Origin: Nonomuraea soli
GTDB taxonomy: Bacteria > Actinomycetota > Actinomycetes > Streptosporangiales > Streptosporangiaceae
Assembly (NCBI RefSeq): GCF_013761175.1
Contig: NZ_JACDUR010000004.1
Location: 744,001-808,000, forward strand
Direction of reading: 5' to 3'
DNA length: 64,000 nucleotides
In this document: piece by piece, positions 50,430-58,995 of the stretch
Numbering within the stretch: position 1 is the first letter of the stretch
How the letters are laid out: every line of letters starts with the position of its first letter
Made by a program: the position numbers and the translations under genes
The notes under the pieces: model-generated
What the model was told of the DNA's origin: nothing
Database searches by the model: none
Seen by the model: the letters and a program-made list of their open reading frames with translations, nothing else

Positions 50430-50445
50430 TAGACCGGTTGATCTA
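50430..50445. promoter_or_regulatory. TetR-type operator 2
   Basis: TAGACCGGTTGATCTA repeats the TAGA-N-CG/TCTA pattern of operator 1. A pair at 27-bp spacing suggests two regulator dimers on nearby faces of the helix. Confidence 0.6.
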
Positions 50446-50474
50446 CTCGTCAACCCGTGGCACTCTTGAGACCT

Positions 50475-51044
50475 ATGAGCAGCCGCACCGCACCCGGCCC
50501 GCGCGAACGTCTCCTGGACGCCGCCCAGAAGCTGACCTACAGCCATGGCGTCGGCGTCGGCGTCGACACGCTCCTCAAGGCGGCCAACGTGGCGCGGCGC
50601 TCCCTGTACGAGCACTTCGACGGCAAGGACGGCCTGATCGCCGAGGTGCTGAGGCGCAGCACCGCCGAGGACGAGGCGCGCTACGAGGAGACCATGCGGG
50701 CCGCGGGGGACGACCCGCGGGAGCGGCTCCTGGCGATCTTCGACAAGCTGGGCGAGATCATCGCCGAGCCCGACTTCCGCGGCTGCCGCTATCTCGCCGC
50801 CGACCTGGCGCTGGCCGACCCCGACCATCCGGGGCACGCCGTCACGCGCGACTATCGCAAGCGCGTGCACCGCCTCATCGAGCACGAACTGGTCGCGCTC
50901 GGGCACCGGAAGCCCGCACGCGCGGCCGAGCAACTGCTGCTCCTGATCGACGGCACCCTGGCCGCCGGTGCTACCCGCCCGGGTACCGACCCTGCCGCAT
51001 CCGCCCGCGAGCTGGCGGAACACATCCTCGACGCCGCCGGGTAG
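50475..51044 (+). CDS. TetR family regulator of the NTF2-like/ADH operon
   Basis: The 189-residue regulator has the helix-turn-helix RERLLDAAQKLTYSHGVGVGVDTLLKAANVARRSLYEHFDGKDGLI and a helical C domain containing FRGCRYLAADLAL. ATG 50475 is preferred to GTG 50457 because homologues begin near here; the ribosome site is weak and the transcript may be short-leadered. It is divergent from NTF2-like and ADH genes across two operators, the classic layout of a local repressor. Confidence 0.9.
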   Translation: MSSRTAPGPRERLLDAAQKLTYSHGVGVGVDTLLKAANVARRSLYEHFDGKDGLIAEVLRRSTAEDEARYEETMRAAGDDPRERLLAIFDKLGEIIAEPDFRGCRYLAADLALADPDHPGHAVTRDYRKRVHRLIEHELVALGHRKPARAAEQLLLLIDGTLAAGATRPGTDPAASARELAEHILDAAG

Positions 51045-51174
51045 GGCCACCGCTTAGGCATGGACGCCGGCTGGGCCGTACAGCGTGAGCATGGGTGTAC
51101 TCAGGACAGGGCCCCCGGCGGCGGGCGACCGTTGTCGTGACATCGCTCCATCCGACACGGAAGGACCCCTCACG

Positions 51175-51798
51175 ATGAATCGCACCCGCTCGGCACTCCT
51201 CGCGGCCGGCCTCCTGGCCGGCGTCATCGCCGCCTCGGGGGCGGCCGCAACCTCGGCCTCGGCCGCCCAGAGCACACAGAACGCACAAAGCACCCAGAGT
51301 GCCCAGAGCACACAGAACTTCCAGTGGTTCCAGATCGTCGCCGAGCACAGCGGCATGTGCCTGGACGTCGCGGGCGCGAGCACGGCTCACGCTGCCGACG
51401 TCATCCAGGGCACCTGCGGCGGTCCCGGCGCGGGCAGGAACCAGCACTGGCGGCTGGAAGGCGTGCCCGGCTTCGCCCGTCACGTGCGCGTCATCGCCCG
51501 GCACAGCGGCAAGTGCCTGGACGTGGCGCACGTCAGCGCCGCCCACGGCGCCAACGTCCTGCAGGCCTTCTGCGGCGGGCCGGGGGCGGCGGCGAACCAG
51601 CTGTGGGAGATGAGGTCGCTGCGCTCTGGAACGCTCCAGCCGTTCAGGTTCGTCGCGCTGCACAGCGGAAAGTGCCTGGACGTCAAGCACGCGAGCCTCG
51701 CTCACGCCGCGGACGTCATCCAGGGCACCTGCGGCGGCCTGGGCTCCGGCGCCAACCAGGTGTGGCGGCTACGGCTGGTCGCCGTCGCGAAGAGCTGA
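51175..51798 (+). CDS. secreted ricin-type beta-trefoil lectin
   Basis: The 207-residue protein has a signal peptide (MNRTRSALLAAGLLAGVIAA, cleavage near ASA-A) and a Gln/Ser/Thr/Asn linker with repeated AQSTQ units. Three beta-trefoil repeats follow, each with HSGxCLDVxxxSxxHxAxV and CGGxGxxxNQxW. The QxW-type motifs are the sugar-binding signature of RICIN/CBM13 domains. No catalytic domain is attached, so it is a free lectin, perhaps binding extracellular polysaccharide. ATG 51175 has AAGGAC at 51161. It overlaps the TetR gene on the other strand by 30 bp. Confidence 0.9.
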   Translation: MNRTRSALLAAGLLAGVIAASGAAATSASAAQSTQNAQSTQSAQSTQNFQWFQIVAEHSGMCLDVAGASTAHAADVIQGTCGGPGAGRNQHWRLEGVPGFARHVRVIARHSGKCLDVAHVSAAHGANVLQAFCGGPGAAANQLWEMRSLRSGTLQPFRFVALHSGKCLDVKHASLAHAADVIQGTCGGLGSGANQVWRLRLVAVAKS

Positions 51799-52344
51799 CG
51801 CGCCCAGCAGAAGTGCCCGGAGCGCACCCCCCACGGCCTCCAGGTCCACCGCCTCCGGGGCGACCCGCCACTGCGCGTGCACCCCGATGACCGCACCCAC
51901 CAGCAACACGGTGAACGCCTCCGCCCCCACCCCCGGCGGCAGCGCCCCCTCAGGAATGTGTCGTCCGAGCCCGTCGCGGAGCGCCGCGTGCAGTCTGGCG
52001 TAGTGCTCACGGATGGGGGAGTCCGCCTCCACCGCCTCGGCCAGCAGGGTGATGAACAGGCGCGCCACCGGCAACCGCACGAAACCCATCACCCGGTCGA
52101 ACGGATCGTCCGACGGCCGGTCGAACCCGTCCAGTACGGCACGCAGCCGGTCGTCGAGCACCGCTTCCAGCAGCCCCAGCTTGTTGCCGAAGTGCCACGG
52201 GATGGAGCCCCGGCTGATGCCGGCCCGCTCGGCGATGTCGATGAAGCTCGTCCGCCGGTACCCCTGCTCGGCGAAGAGCTCGGCGGCCGCCGCCACCAGC
52301 AGCCTGCGGCTCTCCTGTGTGCGCTCGTCGCGTCGCGTGGCCAT
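51769..52344 (-). CDS. TetR family transcriptional regulator
   Basis: The 191-residue regulator has the helix-turn-helix ESRRLLVAAAAELFAEQGYRRTSFIDIAERAGISRGSIPWHFGNKLGLL and a helical ligand domain. ATG 52344 (MATRRDER) is chosen; ATG 52356 and TTG 52362 are in-frame alternatives inside the operator region. It is divergent from the membrane protein gene at 52409, with a perfect palindrome at 52379-52396 between them. Its 3' end overlaps the lectin gene by 30 bp. Confidence 0.9.
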   Translation of the reverse strand: MATRRDERTQESRRLLVAAAAELFAEQGYRRTSFIDIAERAGISRGSIPWHFGNKLGLLEAVLDDRLRAVLDGFDRPSDDPFDRVMGFVRLPVARLFITLLAEAVEADSPIREHYARLHAALRDGLGRHIPEGALPPGVGAEAFTVLLVGAVIGVHAQWRVAPEAVDLEAVGGALRALLLGASALRDGDQP

Positions 52345-52378
52345 GACATCCAACATAGCCAATGTCGCTCAACATGTT

Positions 52379-52396
52379 CTATGTTAGCCAACATAG
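52379..52396. promoter_or_regulatory. TetR-type operator
   Basis: CTATGTT-AGCC-AACATAG is a perfect 7-bp inverted repeat, ending 12 bp before the start of the membrane protein gene. Further ACATAG and AACATGTT half-sites lie at 52353-52378, so the divergent regulator probably binds more than one site. Confidence 0.7.
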
Positions 52397-52408
52397 AAAG
52401 GAGCAACC

Positions 52409-52828
52409 ATGTTGCTGCGATGGGCGAGCGGAATCATGATCGTGCTGGGACTGGGTCACCTGTCCCTCGTGACGCTGAGCGCGGGGGAGGAGATCGCCGG
52501 GTGGGCGGAGCGGGGCCTGTGGGCCGCCGTTCCGCTGACGCTGGGCGGCGGCGGGGACGCCGCGACCATGAGCACCAAACTGACCTTCTGGAGCGGCCCG
52601 GGAAGCTTCTCCGTGCCGCTGGTCGTGCTGGGGTGCCTGATCTGGCACCTGGCTGGACGCGGCGTCGCCGTACCCGCCGCCGTCGGCTGGGCCGTCGCGG
52701 CGTGGTGCGTCGTGGGCGGCGTCCTGCTGGTGCCGTCGCCGTTCTTCGTCGGCGCCGTCGCCGGAGTACTCATCGTCGTGGCGGCACGGAAGAGCACCCA
52801 CAGTGACGATCCCGTCACCGCTGCGTGA
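52409..52828 (+). CDS. small membrane protein, DUF6463-like
   Basis: The 139-residue protein has four hydrophobic segments (about 4-24, 66-86, 88-105 and 108-127) and a GGGG-containing loop. It resembles the short four-helix DUF6463 proteins that occur next to TetR regulators in actinomycetes; the role is unknown. The ATG follows AAAGGAG at 52397-52403 directly after the operator, so expression should be released when the divergent TetR is induced. Confidence 0.8.
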   Translation: MLLRWASGIMIVLGLGHLSLVTLSAGEEIAGWAERGLWAAVPLTLGGGGDAATMSTKLTFWSGPGSFSVPLVVLGCLIWHLAGRGVAVPAAVGWAVAAWCVVGGVLLVPSPFFVGAVAGVLIVVAARKSTHSDDPVTAA

Positions 52829-52859
52829 GGTGATGCCATCCCTGAGGCTGGAGTGACCG

Positions 52860-53411
52860 ATGATGCGGCCGGGGAGCATCGGGAACATGGCGAGCACATT
52901 CCAGCGGGACAAGGTCAACCTCGTCTTCACCGCGATGGACGCCGACGGCGACGGGGTCCTGCGCGAAGACGACTTCGTGGCACTCGCGCGCCGGTGGGCG
53001 AGCGTGCGGGTGGCGGGCGACGAGGACCGCCTGATCGCGATCATGCACGGCTGGTGGAGCACACTGGCCGCCCGATCGCGCGACCCGCGGTCGGTGGCCG
53101 TCGACGACGTCCTCACCGTGGTCGACCTGCTCGGCCAGATGCCGGACGCGGTCACGGCCACCGCCGACGCCATGTTCGAGGCCGTCGACGAGGACGGCGA
53201 CGGGCGCATCTCGCCGGTGGAGTACCGGCTCATGATCGAGGCGTGGAACGGCCGCCCCACCGACACCGCCGACGCCTTCGCCCGGCTCGACCTCGACGGC
53301 GACGGCATCATCTCCCGGTCGGAGTTCGCCCGGCACTGGAGCGAGTTCTGGGCGGGCGACGACCCCGCCGCCCCCGGCGCCTACGTCTTCGGCACACCAC
53401 GCGCCGCCTGA
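52860..53411 (+). CDS. EF-hand calcium-binding protein, calerythrin-like
   Basis: The 183-residue protein has three canonical EF-hand loops: DADGDGVLREDDF, DEDGDGRISPVEY and DLDGDGIISRSEF. A degenerate position between the first and second (around residues 60-80) gives the four-hand sarcoplasmic-type layout known from actinobacterial calerythrin. It is soluble and probably buffers or senses Ca2+. ATG 52860 has GGAG six bases upstream; ATG 52887 (MASTFQRDKV) is an alternative with GGGGAG. Confidence 0.92.
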   Translation: MMRPGSIGNMASTFQRDKVNLVFTAMDADGDGVLREDDFVALARRWASVRVAGDEDRLIAIMHGWWSTLAARSRDPRSVAVDDVLTVVDLLGQMPDAVTATADAMFEAVDEDGDGRISPVEYRLMIEAWNGRPTDTADAFARLDLDGDGIISRSEFARHWSEFWAGDDPAAPGAYVFGTPRAA

Positions 53412-53453
53412 CTCGTCCAGGGACTGTCGCAGGCGCCTGCCAGACTCCGGGCC

Positions 53454-54033
53454 ATGGATGTCGTTCGCAAGAGGCTGCACGGCGTCGACTTCTCCGGCCG
53501 TCACTTCGCGGGCTTCCACGCGCGCGGCGCTTCGTTCGTCGAATGCGACTTCACGGAGGCCGGCTTCGATCAGCTGTCGCTGGGCACGTCGATGTCGCGG
53601 CAGACGATCTTCCGTGACTGCGTCTTCGAGCGAGGTGGCCGCCCTGGGCCGCGACACCAATGCCTTCACCGGCAACGACTTCACCGGCGCGGAGCTCGAC
53701 GGCGTCGCCTTCCACGACATCGACCTGCGAGCCCAGCGGTTGCCCGGGCTGCCGGGCCACGCGCTGATCGACCGGGTCGCCGACCGGGTGCGCGCGACGC
53801 TCGCGCTGGTCGAGCGCTGGCCGGACGAGCGTCATCGCGACGAGGCACGCCGAAGTCTCGAATTCCTCGCGCGACACAGAGGCGACGAGGCGCTGGTCAC
53901 GCCGAGAGACCTGGGCCGCAAGCTCCCGCCCGCCCTGCGTCAGGAGCTCTTCGAGGCGATCAGACGCAGGTCCAGCGATACATCCCCTGACCCAGGCTCA
54001 CCGCCTCGCGAGCCAGGTCCCGAAGCCCCGTGA
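53454..54033 (+). pseudogene. frameshifted pentapeptide-repeat protein gene
   Basis: Translation from ATG 53454 gives a pentapeptide-repeat start (GVDFSGRHFAGFHARGASF, ECDFTEAGFDQLSLG, TIFRDCVFE) and then turns to Arg/Pro-rich nonsense near 53635. The +1 frame from there continues the family pattern (RDTNAFTGNDFTGAELDGV, AFHDIDLRAQRLPG) to a stop at 54033. So one gene is split by an indel around 53625-53645. Intact members form right-handed beta helices. A sequencing error or programmed shift cannot be excluded. Its 3' end overlaps the next minus-strand gene by 74 bp. Confidence 0.7.
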
Positions 54034-54352
54034 CGCGCTCTCTCTCGTAGTCGGCCAGCAGCTCGTCATCGGCGTACTCCCGCAGCCGGGAGTCGTCGAC
54101 GGCGGCCAGCGCCGCGACGACCTCGTCCGGCACCCGGTCGACCCCCGACGACTCCTCGTCGTCGGCAACGGGAAGGCAGCGGCCGAACTCACTCGGATCG
54201 CGGCCGCTGAGCTCGGCTGCCAGGTCGTCGGGGTCGTCGAGCCAGCCCTTGCAGTCGAGATACGGCAGCCGCGCTCCGGCGGGCCCGCTCGCCAGGATGC
54301 GTTCCGCCGCCTGGTCGGAATCGATCAGGAAGTAGTCCACCAAGACGCCCAT
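53960..54352 (-). CDS. hypothetical protein, DUF1877-like start
   Basis: The 130-residue soluble, acidic protein begins MGVLVDYFLIDSDQAAERIL and has a second half rich in Asp and Glu (VPDEVVAALAAVDDSRLREYADDEL). The opening resembles small YfbM/DUF1877-type proteins, but I am not certain. ATG 54352 is chosen as the family-like start; the frame upstream is open but lies on the coding strand of the kinase gene. It converges on the frameshifted pentapeptide gene. Function unknown. Confidence 0.65.
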   Translation of the reverse strand: MGVLVDYFLIDSDQAAERILASGPAGARLPYLDCKGWLDDPDDLAAELSGRDPSEFGRCLPVADDEESSGVDRVPDEVVAALAAVDDSRLREYADDELLADYERERVTGLRDLAREAVSLGQGMYRWTCV

Positions 54353-54479
54353 GGCGCGCAGCCTAGATCCCGTCACCGACAGGATGGTCAAATGGGGCGA
54401 TGACCAAGGAGGAGCCTGCCACGAGACAGCGAGCGGACGGCGACAGCAGCGCCGTTCGCCGGCCGAGCGGAACCCCGGC

Positions 54480-55397
54480 ATGAGCCACCCCGACGAGGAG
54501 TTCCTGCGCCGCCAGTACGGCTGGAGCGGGGCGCTCCGGGTGACGCGCGGCCCGCGCGGCGCGCTGGGGCAGATCTGGCGCGTCGAGACGGGCGACGACG
54601 TCCACGCGCTCAAGGAGATCTACGCCGACCCGCCGGGTGACGGCCGGATCGAGGCGGAGCTGGACTTCACCCGCCGCGCCGAGCGGGCCGGGGTCAGGTC
54701 TCCGCGGAGCCGCCCCGACCTGTGGGGCCGTCACCTGGTGGCCACTCCCCGCGGCACGTGGTTGCGCCTGTACGAGTGGCTGGAGCTGACGCGCGTCGAC
54801 CTGGCGGAGGCCGCCCTTCCCGCCGAGCTGGGCGCGCTGCTGGCCCGCCTGCACCTGGCGGCGCCGCCCGCCAGGACGGAACTCGACGGCATCGTGCAGC
54901 ACCCCTGGTACCACCGCGTGTCGCCGATCCCCGAGCGCTGGGCGCAGTTGTGCGCGGTGTTGTCCCCGCCCGACCAGGACGAGCTGGTGCTCTGCCATCG
55001 TGACCTGCATCCGGAGAACATCCTGCGCGACGAGCGGGGCGGGCTGGTCGTCGTCGACTGGGACAACCTCGGTACGGCGACGCCGTCGAGGGAGCTGGCC
55101 GCGGCGCTGTTCGACTGGTTCTGCGACGGCCCGGAGCCGGATCTCGGCGCGATGGGGCACATGTACGACTCCTACGTCGCAGAAGGCGGTCCTGGCAGGA
55201 TCGGCGGGCAGGAGGACTTCACCATGCTGGTGGCGACCAGGGTGAACTTCCTGCAGTTGCAACTGCGCAAGGTCGAGGATCCGGCCCATCGTGAGTGGGC
55301 CGAGCGGGAGATCGCCGAGAGCCTGCGCATCATGCCGGCGCCCCGTCACTTCGCCCTCGTCCGCGACCTCCTGCGCTCCCGCCCCGGGCCGAAATAG
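54480..55397 (+). CDS. aminoglycoside phosphotransferase (APH) family protein
   Basis: The 305-residue kinase-like protein has HRDLHPENIL (about residue 178), the metal motif VVVDWDNLGTATPSRELA, and N-lobe RVTRGPRGALGQIWRV with VHALKEIY providing the Lys. ATG 54480 starts MSHPDEEFLRRQYGW; an upstream in-frame extension to 54351 is not supported. It may modify an antibiotic or a metabolite. It follows the minus-strand hypothetical gene divergently with 127 bp between starts. Confidence 0.85.
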   Translation: MSHPDEEFLRRQYGWSGALRVTRGPRGALGQIWRVETGDDVHALKEIYADPPGDGRIEAELDFTRRAERAGVRSPRSRPDLWGRHLVATPRGTWLRLYEWLELTRVDLAEAALPAELGALLARLHLAAPPARTELDGIVQHPWYHRVSPIPERWAQLCAVLSPPDQDELVLCHRDLHPENILRDERGGLVVVDWDNLGTATPSRELAAALFDWFCDGPEPDLGAMGHMYDSYVAEGGPGRIGGQEDFTMLVATRVNFLQLQLRKVEDPAHREWAEREIAESLRIMPAPRHFALVRDLLRSRPGPK

Positions 55398-55506
55398 CAC
55401 GTGGCGCACCTCGGCTCCGGCTCCGGCGAGTGGGTTCGTGGCGATCGTGCGGGATTATCTCCTCCGGGGCGTTTGCGAGCCACCATCACAGCGTTAACCT
55501 GGCACT

Positions 55507-56136
55507 ATGCGAGTCGTCACGATCTCGGCGACGTACGGCACCGCCGGCAGTGTCATCGGCCCCGCGGTGGCCGAACGCCTGGGCGTGCCCTTCGTGGACC
55601 GCGCGATCCCCAGTGCCGTGGCCGAGGAGCTCGGATGCACGCTGGAGGAGGCGCTGGCCCACGACGACCGGGCGGAACACGGCCTCGGAAGGCTGCTGTC
55701 GGGGACGATGCGCCTGCCGACCGTCACCTTCGGCGGCGTCGACATGTACGTGCCCGGCGCGATGCCGCTCGCGCCGGAGGAGTTCGTGCGCCGCACCGAG
55801 AAGCTGTTGAAGGAGTCCGCCCGCAACCAGGGCGGCGTCTTCCTGGGCCGCGGCGGGGCGCTCGTCCTGGCCGACGTCCCCGGCGCGCTGCACGTGCGGC
55901 TCGACGCGCCGGTGCGCAGGCGGGTGCTGCAGACCGCCGCCTACTCCGAGATCAGCGAACGCCAGGCCCGCAAGGTGATCGACGACAACGACCGGGCGCG
56001 CACGGCCTATGTGCGCCACTTCTACCGGGCGGATCCCGCCGACCCCTCCCACTACCACCTGGTGATCGACAGCACCACCATCCCGGCCCCGGTCTGCGTC
56101 GACCTCATCACGAGCGCGGCCGAGGCGCTGAACTGA
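55507..56136 (+). CDS. cytidylate kinase-like family protein
   Basis: The 209-residue P-loop-like protein matches the cytidylate-kinase-like group by RVVTISATYGTAGSVIGPAVAERLGVPFVDRAI and GRGGALVLADVPGALHVRLDAPVRRRV. The usual GxxGxGK loop is altered (ATYGTAGSVIG, no Lys), as in the family. Its nucleotide or substrate is unknown. It is 109 bp after the APH gene and 91 bp before malic enzyme on the same strand. Confidence 0.85.
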   Translation: MRVVTISATYGTAGSVIGPAVAERLGVPFVDRAIPSAVAEELGCTLEEALAHDDRAEHGLGRLLSGTMRLPTVTFGGVDMYVPGAMPLAPEEFVRRTEKLLKESARNQGGVFLGRGGALVLADVPGALHVRLDAPVRRRVLQTAAYSEISERQARKVIDDNDRARTAYVRHFYRADPADPSHYHLVIDSTTIPAPVCVDLITSAAEALN

Positions 56137-56227
56137 AAAATCTTCTTCGTTAGCCGCACGTCACCAGGCAGTGCTCCGGAGATGGCACCATTGACTGCAC
56201 CCTTTTAGTGCTGAGGAGCGGATTGAC

Positions 56228-57637
56228 GTGGCCACGGTCCCGAGCGTGTCGTACTCCATCACCGTCCGGCTCGAGGTGCCGGCGGGCGGCAAGGCCGTCA
56301 GCCAGCTCACCCACGCCGTAGAGTCGGCGGGCGGGGTGGTGACCGCCCTCGACGTGACCAACGCGGGTCACGAGAAGCTCCGCATCGACGTGACCTGCGC
56401 CGCGCGTGACACCGACCACGCGCAGGCGATCGTCGACCAGCTCGACGCCATCGAGGGCGTCGTCATCCACAAGGTCTCCGACCGTACGTTCCTCATGCAC
56501 CTCGGCGGCAAGATCGAGATGAAGTCGAAGGTGCCGCTGCGCAACCGCGACGACCTGTCGATGGCCTACACGCCCGGTGTGGCGCGGGTCTCGATGGCCA
56601 TCGCGCGCAACCCGGAGGACGCCCGCCGCCTGACCATCAAGCGCAACAGCGTCGCGGTCGTCACCGACGGCTCCGCCGTCCTCGGACTCGGCAACATCGG
56701 TCCCGCCGCGGCCCTGCCGGTCATGGAGGGCAAGGCCGCCCTGTTCAAGCGCTTCGCCGACATCGACGCCTGGCCGATCTGCCTCGACACCCAGGACGTC
56801 GACGAGATCGTCTCCATCGTGCGGGCCATCGCGCCCGGCTTCGGCGGCATCAACCTGGAAGACATCTCCGCCCCCCGCTGCTTCGAGGTCGAGCGCCGCC
56901 TGCGCGAGCTGCTCGACATCCCGGTCTTCCACGACGACCAGCACGGCACCGCCATCTGCGTGCTCGCCGCCCTGACCAACGCGCTGCGCGTGGTCGGCAA
57001 GCAGCTGCCCGACGTGCGCATCGCCATGGCGGGCGCGGGCGCGGCCGGCACGGCCGTGCTGCGGCTGCTGCTGGCCGCCGGGGCGCGCAACGTCATCGTC
57101 TGCGACTATCTCGGCGCCGTGCACGCCGGGCGCGAAGACCTCGACGAGTCGCTGCGCTGGATCGCCGAGCACACCAACGCCGAGGGCTACTCCGGCGACC
57201 TGCGCGGCGCGGTGAAGGGCGCCGACGTGTTCGTGGGCGTCTCCGCCCCCGGCATCCTCACCGGCGACGACATCGCCACCATGGCCGACGACGCGGTGGT
57301 CTTCGCCCTGGCCAACCCCGAGCCCGAGGTCGCGCCCGACGAGGCCGCCGCGCACGCCGCCGTGGTGGCGACCGGCCGCTCCGACTTCCCGAACCAGATC
57401 AACAACGTGCTGGCCTTCCCCGGCGTCTTCCGCGGCCTGCTCGACGCCCAGGCCGACGGGGTGAGCGAGGAGATGCTGCTGGCCGCCGCCCGCGCGCTGG
57501 CCGCCGTGGTGACCCCGGAGGAGCTGGGTCCCAACTACATCATCCCCTCGGTCTTCCACCCCGACGTGGCCACCGTGGTCGCCGCCGCGGTCCGCGAGGC
57601 CGCCGGCGGCCGCGCACGAGGGTTCACCGAGGCCTAA
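56228..57637 (+). CDS. NAD-dependent malic enzyme with N-terminal ACT domain
   Basis: The 469-residue enzyme converts malate to pyruvate and CO2. An ACT-like regulatory domain (about residues 8-85, SYSITVRLEVPAGGKA) precedes the malic enzyme core: AYTPGVARV, KRNSVAVVTDGSAVLGLGNIGP, metal site NLEDISAPRCFEVE, and VFHDDQHGTAICVLA. The cofactor motif is MAGAGAAGTAVLRLLLAAGARNVIVCD, where the acidic residue after the second strand fits NAD. The GTG start has GAGGAG upstream. Its TAA overlaps the MFS stop by 3 bp. Confidence 0.95.
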   Translation: MATVPSVSYSITVRLEVPAGGKAVSQLTHAVESAGGVVTALDVTNAGHEKLRIDVTCAARDTDHAQAIVDQLDAIEGVVIHKVSDRTFLMHLGGKIEMKSKVPLRNRDDLSMAYTPGVARVSMAIARNPEDARRLTIKRNSVAVVTDGSAVLGLGNIGPAAALPVMEGKAALFKRFADIDAWPICLDTQDVDEIVSIVRAIAPGFGGINLEDISAPRCFEVERRLRELLDIPVFHDDQHGTAICVLAALTNALRVVGKQLPDVRIAMAGAGAAGTAVLRLLLAAGARNVIVCDYLGAVHAGREDLDESLRWIAEHTNAEGYSGDLRGAVKGADVFVGVSAPGILTGDDIATMADDAVVFALANPEPEVAPDEAAAHAAVVATGRSDFPNQINNVLAFPGVFRGLLDAQADGVSEEMLLAAARALAAVVTPEELGPNYIIPSVFHPDVATVVAAAVREAAGGRARGFTEA

Positions 57638-58938
57638 CCGGCGTTCGCGCGAGGCCGGGCGGGGAGCAGCGCCGCCGCCACGACCAGGGCGGCGTTGACC
57701 AGCACGGCCGTGGAGATGTCCGTCATCACGACCACCGCGCTCATGATCGGGATGCCCATCGTGATCCCGACCTGCTGCGACATGGTCGCCAGGCCCGTGG
57801 CCAGGCCCTGCTCGGAGTCGGGCACGCTCGTCGCCCTGACCATGAAGCCCACGATGGCGACCATGTTGCCGACGCCGCCGACGAACGTGGCGGCGAGCAA
57901 CAGCCAGATCCACCCCGATTCGCTGCCGAGCAGGGCCAGGGCGGCGGTGGCCACGGCCTGCACCGCGAAGCCGTACAGCAGGATCCTGGGGCTCTTGATC
58001 CTGGGGGCGAGCAGGCCGCCGAGCACCGTGCCCAGGCCCAGCACTCCGAAGGCCAGGCCGGTCGCGAGCGGGGTGTAGCCGAGCACGTTCTGCAGGTAGA
58101 GCGTCATCAGGAAGACCAGCGAGGTCTCGGTGGCGAAGGCCAGCAGGCCCGCCAGGTTGGCCCACTTGACCTGCTTGAGCACCTTGATCGACACCAGCGG
58201 CGCGGCGGCCCGTCGCTCGACGAACCAGAACGCCACCAGCAGCACGATCCCCGCCGCGAGAGCGGGAAGGTTGGTGTGGCTGAGGCCGAAGACCAGGGCG
58301 AGCAGGCCGAGGGTGACGGTGACGGCGCCGGGCACGTCCATGCGCGGGCGCTCGGCCGGGCGGCTCTCGGAGATGACCATCGGGGCGAGCACCAGGACGG
58401 CCGCCGCCACGGGCACGTTGATGAAGAACGCCCACCGCCAGCTCAGCAACTCCGTCAGCAGCCCGCCCAGGATCGCGCCCGAGGTGAAGCCCGCCGACAT
58501 CAGCGCGCCGTTGAGTCCCAGCGCCTTCCTGCGCAGCGGCCCCTCGGGGAACGACGTGGTCAGCAGGGCCAGTCCGGCGGGGGTGACGACGGCGGTGGCC
58601 AGCCCCTGCAGGACGCGGGCCGGCAGGAGGATCTCCGGCTCCGTCGCCAGGCCTCCCACCAGCGACGACAGTCCGAGCAACGCCATGCCGCCCAGGAACA
58701 GCCGCCGCCTGCCGAACAGGTCGGCCACCCGGCCCGCCAGCAGCGTGAACCCGGCCGCGGCCAGGGCGAAGGTGGTGGCGATCCACTGCAGGTCGGCCAG
58801 GGCGAACCCGAGTCCCTCGCCGATCACCGGGAGGGCCACGTTCAGGATGGAGAAGTCGACGGCGAGCATGAACTGCGAGCCGAGCAGCAAGGTCAGCACC
58901 AGCTTCTGGCGCCCGGTCATGCGATCTTGGAGAAACAC
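57634..58938 (-). CDS. MFS drug-efflux-type transporter (DHA2/EmrB-like)
   Basis: The 434-residue protein has 12-14 membrane segments with family motifs DFSILNVALPVIGEGLGFALADLQWIATTF (segment 1, motif D1), GRVADLFGRRRLFL (motif A) and ARVLQGLATAVVTPAGLALL (motif C-like). The GTG 58938 start has AAGGAG eight bases upstream; ATG 58920 is in frame. It is divergent from a TetR gene across a 24-bp operator, a standard drug-efflux/repressor pair. Substrate unknown. Confidence 0.93.
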   Translation of the reverse strand: MFLQDRMTGRQKLVLTLLLGSQFMLAVDFSILNVALPVIGEGLGFALADLQWIATTFALAAAGFTLLAGRVADLFGRRRLFLGGMALLGLSSLVGGLATEPEILLPARVLQGLATAVVTPAGLALLTTSFPEGPLRRKALGLNGALMSAGFTSGAILGGLLTELLSWRWAFFINVPVAAAVLVLAPMVISESRPAERPRMDVPGAVTVTLGLLALVFGLSHTNLPALAAGIVLLVAFWFVERRAAAPLVSIKVLKQVKWANLAGLLAFATETSLVFLMTLYLQNVLGYTPLATGLAFGVLGLGTVLGGLLAPRIKSPRILLYGFAVQAVATAALALLGSESGWIWLLLAATFVGGVGNMVAIVGFMVRATSVPDSEQGLATGLATMSQQVGITMGIPIMSAVVVMTDISTAVLVNAALVVAAALLPARPRANAG

Positions 58939-58950
58939 GATGGGGACTCC

Positions 58951-58974
58951 TTAATGGGAGATATTTCCCGTTAA
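58951..58974. promoter_or_regulatory. TetR-type operator
   Basis: TTAATGGGAGATATTTCCCG then TTAA forms an imperfect 24-bp palindrome (arms TTAAyGGGA and TCCCrTTAA) between the divergent MFS and TetR starts. It abuts the AAGGAG of the MFS gene, so binding would block both transcripts. Confidence 0.75.
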
Positions 58975-58995
58975 GATAGCACTAGGAGGTTGCTA

